Shown piece by piece: positions 36,201-41,960 of a DNA stretch of 64,000 nt. The stretch is from Liolophura sinensis (Eukaryota; Mollusca; Polyplacophora; Chitonida; Chitonidae): assembly GCF_032854445.1 (NCBI RefSeq), contig NC_088304.1, forward strand, positions 31,377,732-31,441,731. The letters are read 5' to 3'. Position 1 is the first letter of the stretch. Each line of letters opens with the position of its first letter. Both the position numbers and the translations under genes were made by a program. Below the pieces are notes generated by a model, which searched no databases, was not told the origin of the DNA, and saw nothing but the letters and a program-made list of their open reading frames with translations.

Positions 36201-37747
36201 CTGATGGCCAAACAACTTTGGATTGAACCCGTATACCTGTGATGACTAGAGTACAACTCCAGTTGAGTGGTATCAGTACCCTTATTCTTCAACCTTTTTA
36301 ACAAACCACCAATATTTTGGACCGCTTTGAGAGAACTATGGGGTATCTTTGAGAAATAAGTTTTAGGAAGCTTGCATCTTTAGTGAGGCAGACAAACCAT
36401 TTCTGTCATTTTTGTAATAATTGTATGCATAAATTCCACTGAATTAGGTTGAAGATTTACAGTAGATTGAGGTGGGTCTTGAGTCCCAGTGTATACAGAG
36501 CATAATATAAGATGATTACTGGGTGAGGTGTCTAATTTTAGTGTTGAGTCTAGAAACCTAATAGGATGTGGAAACCTAATAGGATGTGGAAACCTAATAG
36601 AATGTGGAAACCTAATAGGATGTGGAAACCTAATAGGATGTGGAAACCTAATAGGATATGGGAACCTAATAGGATGTGTGATAGAACTCAATTCCTATTG
36701 ACTTAACCTAATTCTTCAAACTTTTCAACCACCACCAGTATTTTGAAAAAAACATTGAGAGAACTATGGGATGTGGAGAAATAATTCGCACAGTTTTGTG
36801 AAGCTTGCATTTTAAGTGACACAAACAAATCATTTTTAACATCATTTTCATAATAATTGCATGCATAAATTCCACTTAAGAAAGTGCTTTAGCGGTTGAA
36901 TAGTTTGACGATTTACATCACTGGTTTCACATCAGGTTTCAGAGTTAAGTTTACCAGGCATTATGCAGTTTCCTCCACACTTAAATCTTACTGTTGTCAT
37001 GTTGTAATCGAGTACATGTTGCTGAGTATAGTGTTGAACACCAACCAAATTTCATTTATTAATGAAGTCCCCAAAAACAGAGAAAATACATCTGCATGTA
37101 TGGGAGAAAACTGATACATGCGCTGCTGTAATTCTTCAACCGTTTGGAAGGTTTGCAAGGTGTTTATTTAAGCACATTCTGAAGACATCATTCTTTGTAG
37201 ACTGATAAAATTATGGTTTTTGTGATGATGTGTAATTATAGTTTTGTCTCCAAAATCAGACTTAAAATGTGCATAAATTATGCTGAAAGTTGCTGTTTTA
37301 TATGCGAAAAAATTGAGTGATCAGGATATGTTTATATCCTTGGGTAATATCCTGATGATGTAATTAATTATTGACAAAAACAAATGTTGTATTTATCATG
37401 TTTTCAGAGTGCTTATAAAACACTGTTTATTAAAATTATGCTGTTTGTTTTGGTTTTTTTGGGGGGGGGGGGGTTAAATGAGGCTACCACTTTTATCTTA
37501 TCCTTGTTGTATGTTGGTGATGTATATAGAGAGAAGTGTTATCATTATGCAAATCTTACATGAATTGTTCATCTTCATTGGTTTTTGTGGATTTCAGTTC
37601 TTGCAAGAAATCGTATAATTGTATAGCATATGTATGGCATGTGTAGTGCTTGTGGTTAATTTGGTTCATTTTTCCTGTTTTCAGATAGAGACATTGAAGA
37701 GTTTTGAAGACCTAGGCCTCAACCACTGGTTCAAATATCTTGAGTAA
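130..37747 (+). CDS. ROGDI: Rogdi homologue (Rav2-like V-ATPase assembly factor), 5'-partial, ten exons
   Basis: Ten exons (130-201, 26625-26661, 29427-29475, 30305-30365, 31033-31119, 31429-31524, 32321-32419, 33701-33832, 35693-35776, 37685-37747) with AG/GT borders join in one frame to 259 residues plus a stop. Family landmarks seen: KEFKWLIEEEVHHVLEEI, a CVVTMLGDMLCEADVNFKHK strand segment, WRLQQVQDAGNHL, LLDMLMESLNRARG, DVALSFYIHSHKLILALYNL and VQWLNEVLILLTVALQQCQQ. In the family, Rogdi is the metazoan relative of yeast Rav2 and works with rabconnectin-3 proteins (DMXL/WDR7) in V-ATPase assembly and vesicle acidification; it is a cytosolic, mostly helical protein. Human Rogdi is about 287 residues, so only a short N-terminus is missing, upstream of the window. 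Intron 1 is 26.4 kb. The C-terminal 20 residues look divergent (see exon 10). Identity is recognised from memory of the family, not from a search. Confidence 0.93.
335..402 (+). repeat. Degraded SINE tail
   Basis: The stretch ATTCTTG...GTCGTAAAATACCAATGAAATAAA resembles the 3' tail of the main SINE family of the window (ATTCTTGAGTACGGCGTAAA, then ACACCAATCAAATAAA). Only the tail remains. Confidence 0.6.
1231..1453. mobile_element. MITE-like element, family GGGGCCAATTCC
   Basis: The ends are inverted: GGGGGAGATTCCACAAA on the left and TTTGTGGAATTGTCCCC on the right. On the minus strand, the interior (TGACTGAAGTCAAAATTTG, AGAGCTTATT, CACCTCATCAATATGG) matches the elements at 45791 and 46719. 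It is about 220 bp with no coding capacity, so it is a non-autonomous element. Confidence 0.65.
2645..3030. repeat. Dispersed repeat present as two adjacent divergent copies
   Basis: GGTTTTATGTTTGGGTC followed by CACAGTTTTCACA... and GAAACTTGGTGGGA.TGATG occurs twice, starting near 2733 and 2910. The sequence TACGAAGTAAAGCGAGGTAT at 2660 resembles a motif I associate with common molluscan interspersed repeats; that association is from memory. Confidence 0.5.
3125..3238. repeat. 21-bp minisatellite, about five copies
   Basis: The unit is GCAATCAGCACCTGTATAATG, tandemly repeated with small deletions. A short open frame on the minus strand is only the repeat read through. Confidence 0.8.
4500..5060. 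repeat. 21-bp minisatellite, about 27 copies
   Basis: The unit is GGCTGTGGTGTGCATATTTCT with variants (GCTGTGACGTGCATATATCTG, GCTGTGGTTTGAATATTTCTG). The unit is a multiple of three and lacks stops, so several frames on both strands stay open for 140-290 codons. These are repeat artefacts rather than genes. Confidence 0.9.
5130..5420. repeat. 23-bp minisatellite related to the preceding array
   Basis: The unit is GGCAGTGCTGTACATTTATATCT, about twelve imperfect copies. It looks like a diverged form of the neighbouring 21-bp unit with a 2-bp insertion, because both keep a TCTGGC...GCTGTRCAT core. Confidence 0.8.
5704..7437. repeat. 34-bp minisatellite, about 51 copies with higher-order structure
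   Basis: The unit is TTGACTGTATTCTGTTGAGA plus ACTAACACAGCATG. Marker variants recur at fixed spacing: CTGTCAAGAACAAACGCAGC near 5880 and 6668, and ACTTTATTCTCAACAATG near 6142, 6332 and 6930. That implies a block of about 788 bp was duplicated within the array. Confidence 0.95.
9934..10905. repeat. 33-bp minisatellite, copy A, about 30 units
   Basis: The unit is GATGGCTAGATGATGTAGTT plus GATG(G/C)ATGGTGA, 32-33 bp. Variants carry GGTGGAGTTGAGGGATGG. The array ends at GAGATCTTTTCTAGTTC. Confidence 0.95.
11790..12478. repeat. 33-bp CAGTACACC minisatellite, copy A, cut by the gap
   Basis: The unit is GTGTCATGTCTGCTGTCAGT plus ACACCGTGGTAGG. It runs directly into the N run. The repeat core GTGTCATGTCTGGTGTC also occurs inside the second SINE-like family at 35934, so the array may have arisen from such an element; this is inference. 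Confidence 0.85.
12479..12678. other. Assembly gap, 200 N
   Basis: There are exactly 200 unknown bases between the two copies of the duplicated block. A round 200 usually denotes a gap of unknown or estimated size. Confidence 0.98.
12716..13587. repeat. 33-bp minisatellite, copy B, about 27 units
   Basis: Same unit as 9934-10905, with a different order of GGGATGG, GCATGG and GAGGGATGG variants. Confidence 0.95.
14480..15230. repeat. 33-bp CAGTACACC minisatellite, copy B
   Basis: Same unit as 11790-12478, decaying to irregular units after about 15010. Confidence 0.85.
15932..15972. repeat. 14-bp tandem repeat, three copies
   Basis: ATTATTAAGTGCTC occurs three times in a row, the last partial. 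Confidence 0.8.
16061..16273. mobile_element. MITE-like element, family CTGTAATTCTTCAACC
   Basis: It starts CTGTAATTCTTGAACTTTTT and ends GCAAAAAGGTGGACGAAT, an imperfect inverted repeat. The interior (CAAGGTGTTTATTCAAGCAT, GATAAAATTATACTTTTTG, CCGAAAGTTGATTTTTCACA) matches the copies at 22820-23034 (reverse strand) and 37136-37325. It is about 210 bp and non-coding. Confidence 0.7.
17389..17521 (+). mobile_element. Degraded SINE, 3' half
   Basis: GGTTTCTCCTTGGGCTCTGC, then CAGTTTCCTCCAATCATGAT, then TTCTTGAGC and (AAATA)n follow the order of the main SINE. The 5' tRNA-like part is missing. Confidence 0.6.
17676..18754. repeat. 29-bp minisatellite, about 37 copies
   Basis: The unit is GTCTAACACAGTGGGGTTTA plus CAGGCATCA. 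Recurrent variants are GGGTTTGCGGGCATCAG and CATTGGGG. Confidence 0.95.
19440..19569. mobile_element. 130-bp palindromic element, family GGGCCGGTTTCA
   Basis: Perfect 19-bp terminal arms are visible: GGGGCCGGTTTCATGAAGC at 19440-19458 and its reverse complement at 19551-19569. Internal arms CACTTAGCTAAG also pair. A central ATCATGACGAC is shared, in inverse orientation, with the element at 57447. It is non-coding and could fold almost end to end. Confidence 0.85.
19717..19942. mobile_element. MITE-like element, family GGGCCCAGTTTTTCAAAACT
   Basis: It starts GGGCCTGGTTGTTCAAAACT and ends CGATCGAATGGGCCCA. It aligns along its whole length with the reverse complement of 41716-41960 (TAATACCAGATTTAA, ACTTTGAC, CTGCATTGGCTG, ATTTAAATATAAA). 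It is about 225 bp with no coding capacity. Confidence 0.7.
20250..20284. mobile_element. Terminal fragment of the CTGTAATTCTTCAACC MITE family
   Basis: CTCTTTCACATGCGAAAAGG followed by TTGAGGAATTCG matches the 3' end of the copies at 22820 and 16061. The 5' part is not recognisable. Confidence 0.5.
21201..21320. repeat. 30-bp tandem repeat, four copies
   Basis: AGTTTGAAGTTAAAGGAACA plus GGAAAGAAAA is repeated exactly four times with one or two changes, so the array looks recent. Confidence 0.95.
22165..22415 (+). mobile_element. Second SINE-like family, copy 1
   Basis: It shares with 35815-36095 the order TGGTGTCTT.GGCATGATACT, TTGGTGGCATGGAC, CACAAGAAGACACA, ATATGTACAC, GACTCCT/AACTCCT, then ACCACAAGC and CATACATA. 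The order resembles molluscan SINEs that end with a GTTAAACCCCAAGC tail; that resemblance is from memory. Confidence 0.6.
22786..23224. mobile_element. MITE-like element, family GGGGCCAATTCC, interrupted
   Basis: The left end GGGGCTGTTTTCACAAAGCC, then ATTTCTGACTA, pairs with the right end TAAGTCAGAATTGTCTC...GTGAAATTGGCAC. The interior after 23034 (TTTGAAAAATTCAGTTTTAA, AGCTCTTTTTTGGGA) matches the element at 46719. A second MITE sits inside it at 22820-23034. Confidence 0.65.
22820..23034 (-). mobile_element. CTGTAATTCTTCAACC MITE nested inside another MITE
   Basis: On the minus strand it reads CTGTAATTCTTCAACTTTTT...TTTGCAAGGTGTTTACTCAA...GTTGCTCTTTCATATGCAAA...AGGTTGAGGAATTA. This is a full copy of the family at 16061. 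Confidence 0.7.
24060..24345. repeat. Three tandem copies of an approximately 100-bp unit
   Basis: GACAGCCGCCGTAAATTTTT plus AAGAAATATTAT, an AT stretch, and TATTTTCTCATTTTGTTTTA recur at about 24088, 24175 and 24278. The copies are diverged. Confidence 0.8.
24563..25960 (+). pseudogene. Decayed non-LTR retrotransposon reverse transcriptase with ATT-rich 3' end
   Basis: Frames at 24563-24660, 24747-25058, 25010-25261 and 25326-25601 give consecutive pieces of a non-LTR reverse transcriptase: LSKILEKHVANQINEFL, DLIKAFDLVSHQLLLQKL, VVPQGSIPGPPLFLIFINDL, then VDDTT (the catalytic DD motif) after a frameshift, VENVKYTRLLGV, and the C-terminal thumb region ARILLYDAYVQSLLDYFHTI. Stops and frameshifts break it, so it cannot be active. 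No endonuclease domain is visible upstream, so it is 5'-truncated as is usual for LINEs. The element appears to end at the (ATT)n tract at 25930-25957. It resembles the RNA-directed DNA polymerases of jockey/CR1-like elements, but I cannot assign the clade. Confidence 0.88.
25975..26212 (-). mobile_element. tRNA-derived SINE with alternative 3' end
   Basis: On the minus strand it starts GTGGCTCTGTGGCCTAGTGG, with A box TGGCCTAGTGG and B-box-like GAGTTCAAGTCC, then GGCTGGCTTCCTCTCC and GGTTTCTCCAGGGCTCTGCC, as in the main SINE. The 3' part (ACAAACAACTTTATTCACTT) differs from the usual tail. Confidence 0.75.
26625..26661 (+). CDS. ROGDI: Rogdi exon 2 of those visible
   Basis: Acceptor ACCTCATTAG and donor GTAAGT at 26662 bound DCSRRFPLRSVP plus one base. 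It enters in phase 0 and leaves in phase 1, which fits exon 3 (29427) exactly. The position matches the loop after the first Rogdi helix. Confidence 0.88.
27105..27180 (-). mobile_element. SINE 3' tail fragment, reverse orientation
   Basis: TTTATTTGATTGGTGTTTTA then TGCCATACTCAAGA is the reverse complement of the SINE tail, followed by a degraded CCAGCATAA segment. Confidence 0.65.
27297..27433 (+). mobile_element. 5'-truncated SINE
   Basis: GGTCTGCCAACAACCTGCGG, GGTCGTAGGTTTC, CCACCATAATATTGTCTG and TATAAGTGAAATATTCTTGA, then GTACGGCGTAAAACACCAAT and AAATAAAT, follow the main SINE body. Confidence 0.85.
27590..27725 (-). mobile_element. 5'-truncated SINE, reverse orientation
   Basis: TTTGTTTGGTGTTTTACGCC, GTACTCAAGATTATTCCA, CGACCAGCATTATGGTGGGA and GGAAACC read as the reverse complement of the SINE body. 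Confidence 0.85.
27765..28658. repeat. 40-bp minisatellite, left part, about 22 copies
   Basis: The unit is TGTGAACAACATGAGTGAAG plus TAAAATCTGAATAGATTATG, with CAGCATG/CAACATG and TTTGTG/TATGTG variants. It lies in Rogdi intron 2 and is continued at 29044-29392 beyond an inserted element. Confidence 0.97.
28659..29043. mobile_element. 385-bp TIR transposon inserted in the 40-bp minisatellite
   Basis: Terminal inverted repeats are TCAGACATGATT at the left and AATCATGTCTGA at the right. The flanks TGAG (28655-28658) and TGAG (29044-29047) form a 4-bp target duplication. Removing the insert plus one TGAG restores an intact 40-bp unit. The interior holds GGGGCCTAGGCGGCCCCTGG, and no open frame of note, so it is non-autonomous. 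Confidence 0.85.
29044..29392. repeat. 40-bp minisatellite, right part, about nine copies
   Basis: Same unit as 27765-28658. It ends 35 bp before exon 3 of the visible Rogdi exons, close to where its branch point should be. Confidence 0.95.
29427..29475 (+). CDS. ROGDI: Rogdi exon 3 of those visible
   Basis: Acceptor GACTTTTTCAG and donor GTAAGT at 29476 bound a split Asn codon and EDTLLRPQRILLASP plus two bases (phase 1 in, phase 2 out). The ILLAS segment fits the strand after the variable loop in Rogdi. Confidence 0.9.
29537..29731. repeat. 17-bp minisatellite, about twelve copies
   Basis: The unit is GATACAGTCAGCAGTGC. It starts 61 bp after the exon 3 donor. Confidence 0.93.
30208..30276 (+). 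mobile_element. Tail of the second SINE-like family
   Basis: TGGTCATGTGACTGAAAAAT, TGTTAAGTGCGATGTAAAAC, then CCCAAGCATTCGTTCATTCA is the tail I associate with molluscan SINEs. Only the last 70 bp are recognisable. Confidence 0.65.
30305..30365 (+). CDS. ROGDI: Rogdi exon 4 of those visible
   Basis: Acceptor GTGTTTACAG and donor GTAAGT at 30366 bound NGSSGSVKCVVTMLGDMLCE A, completing the split Asn. The VTMLGDMLCEA motif is the conserved V.GVLTL.GD.L..A strand of Rogdi. It leaves in phase 0. Confidence 0.93.
30434..30579 (+). mobile_element. 5'-truncated SINE
   Basis: GTGGGAAGATCAGGCAGCAA, GGTCGTGGGTTTCCCCC, CCACCATAATGCTGGCCGG and the AAATAAATAAATA tail are intact. Confidence 0.85.
31033..31119 (+). 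CDS. ROGDI: Rogdi exon 5 of those visible
   Basis: Acceptor TTCTCGTCACCAG and donor GTATGG at 31120 bound 29 codons: DVNFKHKQGNSSQHFRTSIK and PDVPWRLQQ. ADVNFK..., H..R and W.LQQ are family landmarks. Phase 0 on both sides. Confidence 0.93.
31429..31524 (+). CDS. ROGDI: Rogdi exon 6 of those visible
   Basis: I place the acceptor at CCCTTTAG (31421-31428) rather than the second AG six bases later, because QQVQDAGNHL then matches the conserved LQQ.QDA.NH stretch. The exon has 32 codons, ending CFQSATEVIM before donor GTATGA at 31525. Confidence 0.9.
31976..32237 (+). mobile_element. Full-length but diverged tRNA-derived SINE
   Basis: A degenerate tRNA-like head (GTGTTAGCACGCCAGCATGG, GTGAGTTCAAGTCCAGCTCA) is followed by GGCTTCCTGTCC, GGTTTCCCCAGGGCTCTGC and the TAAGTGAAACATTCATGAGT tail with AAATAAATAAA. 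Confidence 0.85.
32321..32419 (+). CDS. ROGDI: Rogdi exon 7 of those visible
   Basis: Acceptor TTGTTTGTTTCAG and donor GTGAGC at 32420 bound 33 codons: LLDMLMESLNRARGSLALPK, then RKSLEELISNRNM. This is the long helix with the leucine-zipper-like spacing for which the family was named, followed by the TLPE/SLEEL linker. Confidence 0.93.
32470..32660 (-). repeat. Possible degraded SINE, reverse orientation
   Basis: ATTGATTGGTGTTCCGTGCT then CCAGACTGTTGG resembles the reversed SINE tail (TGATTGGTGTTTTACGCCGT). The rest is not clearly related. Confidence 0.35.
33701..33832 (+). CDS. ROGDI: Rogdi exon 8 of those visible, ending in a tandemly copied splice site
   Basis: Acceptor CTCCCCTTACAG and donor GTAAGG at 33833 bound 44 codons, beginning QSFNPSVPKDVALSFYIHSH and ending NQHQRLEISSRLQ. 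Family landmarks are P.D..V.FYI...KL.L.LY.LH. The last about 35 bases, with the donor, are the founder unit of the 49-bp array that follows. In-frame read-through past the donor meets a stop at 33932-33934. Confidence 0.92.
33795..35050 (+). repeat. 49-bp minisatellite built from an exon end plus 5' splice site, 25 intact units
   Basis: The unit is CATCAGAGGCTGGAAATATC, then CACACCATTACAG|GTAAGAC AAATACCAA. Unit 1 is the real end of exon 8 and its donor; TTACAGGTAA recurs every 49 bp from 33828 to about 35010, 25 times counting the true donor. Two unit types (CTCACGATTACAG and CACACCATTACAG) alternate over much of the array, suggesting a 98-bp dimer. The last unit loses the donor (TTCACACAATTCACG). 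Confidence 0.97.
35348..35424. repeat. Polypyrimidine tract in Rogdi intron 8
   Basis: About 75 bases are almost only C and T on + (C16, CCACC repeats, CTCTCTCT), with a few A. The complementary strand is G-rich enough for G-quadruplex or triplex structure. Confidence 0.85.
35693..35776 (+). CDS. ROGDI: Rogdi exon 9 of those visible
   Basis: Acceptor TTTTTGTTTTCAG and donor GTAAGT at 35777 bound 28 codons: IESSVQWLNEVLILLTVALQ and QCQQFKDK. This is the most diagnostic Rogdi segment (PWLND.L...TV.LQ.CQQLKDK). Confidence 0.95.
35815..36095 (+). mobile_element. Second SINE-like family, copy 2
   Basis: TATCCCTCGGGTCGGGTCAT, GTGTCATGTCTGGTGTCTTC, GGCATGATACTTCAGCGTCA, then ACACAAGAAGACACATCATA, GTGACTGACATATTGTTAAG and ACCACAAGCCTACATA. 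Aligns with 22165-22415. Confidence 0.65.
36290..36462. mobile_element. CTGTAATTCTTCAACC-type MITE, variant 1
   Basis: ATTCTTCAACCTTTTTAACA at the left and TTAGGTTGAAGATTTACAG at the right are inverted. The interior (GAGAGAACTATGGG, AAGCTTGCAT, AATAATTG.ATGCATAAATT) matches 36705-36917 more closely than the 16061 subgroup. Confidence 0.6.
36549..36680. repeat. 18-bp minisatellite, seven copies
   Basis: The unit is GGAAACCTAATAGGATGT. It lies between two related MITE copies. Confidence 0.93.
36705..36917. mobile_element. CTGTAATTCTTCAACC-type MITE, variant 2
   Basis: CTAATTCTTCAAACTTTTCA at the left and GCGGTTGAATAGTTTGACGA at the right are inverted. The interior matches 36290-36462. Confidence 0.6.
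37136..37325. mobile_element. CTGTAATTCTTCAACC MITE, full copy
   Basis: CTGTAATTCTTCAACCGTTT...TTGCAAGGTGTTTATTTAAG...ACTGATAAAATTATGGTTTT...GCTGAAAGTTGCTGTTTTAT...GCGAAAAAATTGAGTGA follows the same order as 16061-16273. Confidence 0.7.
37685..37747 (+). CDS. ROGDI: Rogdi last exon
   Basis: Acceptor TTTTCCTGTTTTCAG and 20 codons, IETLKSFEDLGLNHWFKYLE, then TAA at 37745. The exon joins in phase 0 after QQFKDK. Known Rogdi proteins as I recall them continue KDKISVF..., so the start of this exon fits (KDKIETL) but the rest is divergent. Another C-terminal exon cannot be excluded. Confidence 0.75.
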   Translation: METLKSFEDLGLNHWFKYLE

Positions 37748-37877
37748 AGTTGAAGTTAATAGATGTATATTATAAAAAAAAAAATTGTTATAAAATTATA
37801 AACTAATCATGTGTATGTTATAAGTGTACACAGAATGTACTTGGACTGCCACAAAATCATCAAATTAAATATGGAAA

Positions 37878-37883
37878 AATAAA
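37878..37883 (+). terminator. Candidate Rogdi polyadenylation signal
   Basis: AATAAA lies 131 bases after the stop codon, followed by GTATCAATATGT. It is the nearest canonical hexamer. Confidence 0.5.
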
Positions 37884-38654
37884 TATGTATCAATATGTAA
37901 ATAGGTGAACCAGCCATCCATTCAGAGGCCTTTCTCTAATTGGAGAGAGTTTCAAACTGATTAGTAAAACAGTTTCTGAATGGTCAATATTATTGAATTG
38001 TGGTTAGGTCATGATTAATGTTATTCAAGGGTCATGAACTTAAAAGAAAAAGTGCATGTATGTATTCTTTGTCTTGGAAATATTGGACTGTTAAGAGCAA
38101 CTTCAGAGATAAAAGTGGCTTTTGTAAGACATACCTTATGCATTTTAATTGCTTTTTCTGCCAAAACAATCTGTTGAAACCTCATATTATTGCATCTAGT
38201 GGTGGCTGTTTACAGCACGAACTGTTATAAGGTATAAATCAAAATACAGCAACAACATGCAGAATTTCAAAGCCATAATGGTGGTGAATTCTGATTTGCA
38301 TCTTTTGCCCTTTAAATTAAAATTGGTCATAAATAAATAGTGGAAAGGAAAATGTCTACAGGTTATTTGGCAGCAAGCCAACAAGAATTCATTAATATCC
38401 TCACATTGACGTTCTACATGTTGTATTAATAAACCCTTTAGGATTGGATTGTGATAGGACATTGTCCGTCCGTCTATAAATTTTTGGCTTTGTAACCACT
38501 AAATCTACTGCACTTCACTTAGAGCTGTAAAATTTTATCTCAATTCGTCTCTTTCACCAGGGCAGAATGCTGTTGAAAATGGGTCACTTAACCATTAACT
38601 TTATGCCAGTTTTTGTGATTTCACATTTCACTTACGGGTGTATGTGTTTTAGTG

Positions 38655-38878
38655 GTAACTGTGTAACAAATTTATCCTGCTGAAGACCGATCAATTGAGG
38701 GCTGAAGACCCATGAACAGGCGAATTCACAGCCTAGCAAAGGGAGATAACCTAGTCAGCAGAAGCATGTGTTATCTGATGCAAGATAAAGGAGTGTACAC
38801 ATCCATCATATGACCGTTGCTCTCCAGTGAAAAATTAGAGTATCTAGTCTGATGTGTAATAAGGTAAAATTGTCACAG
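38655..38878 (+). repeat. 220-bp dispersed repeat, copy 1
   Basis: GGTAACTGTGTAACAAATTT, then CTGAAGACC, GGGAGATAACCTAGTCAGCA, GTGTACAC, TCCAGTGAAAA and GAGTAT.TAGTCTGATG align in order with 54393-54615. No coding capacity. Confidence 0.75.
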
Positions 38879-41147
38879 TTTTTATGAAAGTTTTAGTGTT
38901 ATGCTTTTCACAGTAATTAAGACACTGCTGTTTTATAATGGCACCTTGTAATATGTGATAAAAAAAAAAATGTTACATGTAAATGTGTATAATAGAAATA
39001 TTTGTGAGAAATATTGGGAAAAACTGTAATTTACTTGTAATATATATTTATATATGAATTGTGTTGAGGCCAGCATTATAGATTTATCATAGTGTCCTAA
39101 TTTTATTATGAATGTTAATTATTAGAGAAAACATCAAACAACCTTTGTAGTATTTCTGTTCCAAGAGGTCAGAGCTCTATGAAGGGGAATTTTGAGTTCA
39201 GACTCTTTTATCTCTAAAGGTAGAAAAAGTCTGACTATATCATGTGACCTGTCAGAAATGTTAGGCAACTATTTTTGATCACATTTACCGAGTGATGGAT
39301 AAAATTGAGAATCTAAATATTCTTGAATCTGAGAAGTTCCTAAAGGAAAGAGATGTCATTTGTGCCTCAGGAAAAGGATGAGACAGATAAGTGGTAGATA
39401 ATAAATTAACATCAGAGAAGGTTGCCTAACATTTTTCACATGGCACATGGCACAGTTGGACTGTCTTTACCTACCTAAAGAGTTCCAACCTGAAACTCCC
39501 CTGGATCATGAAATTTTGTCTCAAGGATACTTTGTTTGAATAAACTAAAATATCTCTCACTCAACATAGGTAACATTTCTGTCTTATTTGCTGAATGCTA
39601 TGTTCAACGCATGGTTACTTTTGGAAAAGTCACTATAATTCGTTGATTTAGTGAATAGATTAGCATAATCATTTTGATGTACTCATCAACTGAGAAAAAA
39701 ATGTTGAATTATCAAATCATAATGAGTCATAGTATGTGAGTTAAATGACGTACATTTTGAATATTTTGCCAAATTCGGAGAGTTCTATTGATCTTAGAAA
39801 TGTTTGTTGCTTAGGTCAGATAATGTCCTGCTGGAAAAATGTAACTTTCAGCACCACAAGTAATATTTTGTAGTATTTATTTACCTCAGAAATTATACAT
39901 TGTTTGGCAAAATTTTAGGTCATTAATATTTTTTTTTTTTTTGAGTGAACTTCTGTAATCAAACAACTTTTCTTCAACAATTGTAAAATGTGTTATATCT
40001 CCATCCAGTGAAAATTTTCTGTCTAAGATTGAAAAGCATACTTTTTGCAAAACCCTAAAGTGGCATATTGTGGATATTCGTTTCAGAAATCAAAATGTTC
40101 GGAGTGCATGTTAGTATGCCTTAACAAGTCACAAACAACCAAAATCATCTAATTATACAGCTAAAATTTATTGTCTTCATTCGCAGTTATGATTTAAAAT
40201 ATCTTCAAACAGTATTATGTGTATTCGTAATGTGTTTGTGAAAGGAGCCATTTGCTCTGACTGTTGAGCAAATGTGTACATTATTTGTTACAAGCACAGT
40301 GTGTACAGTTGACCACTCACTGTTGTGTACATTAAACTCCAATCTGACATAACCTGATTTGTGTACGGTTGTCTGATACTTGTATGGGGCACATTAATGC
40401 CATTAATGAAGACAATGTGCGTCAGTTCCAAAGTATGAATTGCATTACATTAATGTCCTAGTCAGATGGTTGCATCCATTTGTATTGTACACATTTCTCT
40501 TGTATTTATTCAAATGTACTCATGCCTACATTAATGTATGGGGAACTTTTTGTCTGGGGTAAACATTTGACCAATTCAAATATACGTATAGATAGATATA
40601 TTGATGAACCGTATTCTATAAAAGATGAACGTTTTGTCTTGGATGAATGGTGAACATTTGTCTAACATTGTCATTGAACAACCGCTGAGCCGCCTTTTTT
40701 TATGAAAACACAATCTCACGTCGAAATGTGAACGTTTTGCCCTGAGTCATGCATGTGGTTTACACCTCAGTGTGAAATTTCCTAACTGTAAAAGTAAAAA
40801 ATTTGCGAGGCAGACAATGAGTCACATCGTCCATTGTTTATCAGGCAATTTCTTTGGTAGCAAAAGTTAATCTGTGATAGAAATGGAAGAAACAGATGTC
40901 CAGCACTCATGATGAACTACCGACATTTTATATCCGCACAAAACAGATCTTTTGAGTTTGACATTCAAAATAGGCTGAAGACCTTTGACATATGCTAGAG
41001 ACAACAGATCTTTGACACTCTTGGTGGACCTAAACATCTCTGACATTCGCGGTGAACTACTGTCTATACAGATTTGGTACTCGCAATGAACTACAGGTTG
41101 TTTACATTCAAAATAACTACAAAGATGTGATATTCACATGAAGTGAA

Positions 41148-41256
41148 GACATTTTTACATTCATAATGAAGTATAGACATTTTTACATTCACAATGAAGT
41201 ATAGACATTTTTACATTCACAATGAAGTATAGACATTTTTACATTCACCATGCACT
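41148..41256. repeat. 28-bp tandem repeat, four copies
   Basis: The unit is ACATTTTTACATTCACAATG plus AAGTATAG. Confidence 0.9.
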
Positions 41257-41715
41257 ACTTGTGCATGCAGACATTTGATGTTCATAATAAAACTCTCAGC
41301 GTTGTCTGATTTTAAAAACCCATTTCAGTCTCCAGTGGATAGGACTTGGTGTACTTGAAGATTGTTATGAATTATCAATGTGTTTGAGATAAGTCACCTG
41401 ATCTTTGACAGTTTTTTTTTTTTCCAGTCAGCACGCTTACAGAATAAATTTTGATTGACTAGTGTGTGAGAGATAAGCACGACCAGGTTATGCTTGGCCT
41501 AAGCTGAATATTTAGGTTGGCAGATTAATTCAAGGGTGACCAAGGGCTGTATGATTTACCCCAGAAAACCCTGTGTACACTGTTAGCCAATCCGCACTGA
41601 TTCTGTATCCCTTCAGTATGGTAGGATAACAGAGAAGAGATTTCCTGATCAGATTGGTCTCTGATGACGTAATGTCTGGACAGGACCACTTCCACATGTG
41701 TCCAGGTAATCCCCA

Positions 41716-41960
41716 GGGTCCAGTAGCTCGAAAGTCTATTAGCTAATATTGGTAGTAAGTCATATATTTATATTTAAATCTTTAGTCAAACTTAACAGCC
41801 AATGCAGTTCCCCAAAGTCAAAGTATATCAGCAGCAAGTTTTTTTTTCATATTTGATATAATGTTGCACAAGTTTTTTAAAGGCTAGAGCAAAAATAAAA
41901 ACTTGACTTATAATTAAATCTGGTATCTAGTCTTAAAACTAGTTTTGAAAAACTGGGCCC
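41716..41960 (-). mobile_element. MITE-like element, family GGGCCCAGTTTTTCAAAACT, second copy
   Basis: On the minus strand it starts GGGCCCAGTTTTTCAAAACT and then AGTTTTAAGACTAGATACCA. It aligns over its full length with 19717-19942 in the opposite orientation. Confidence 0.7.
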
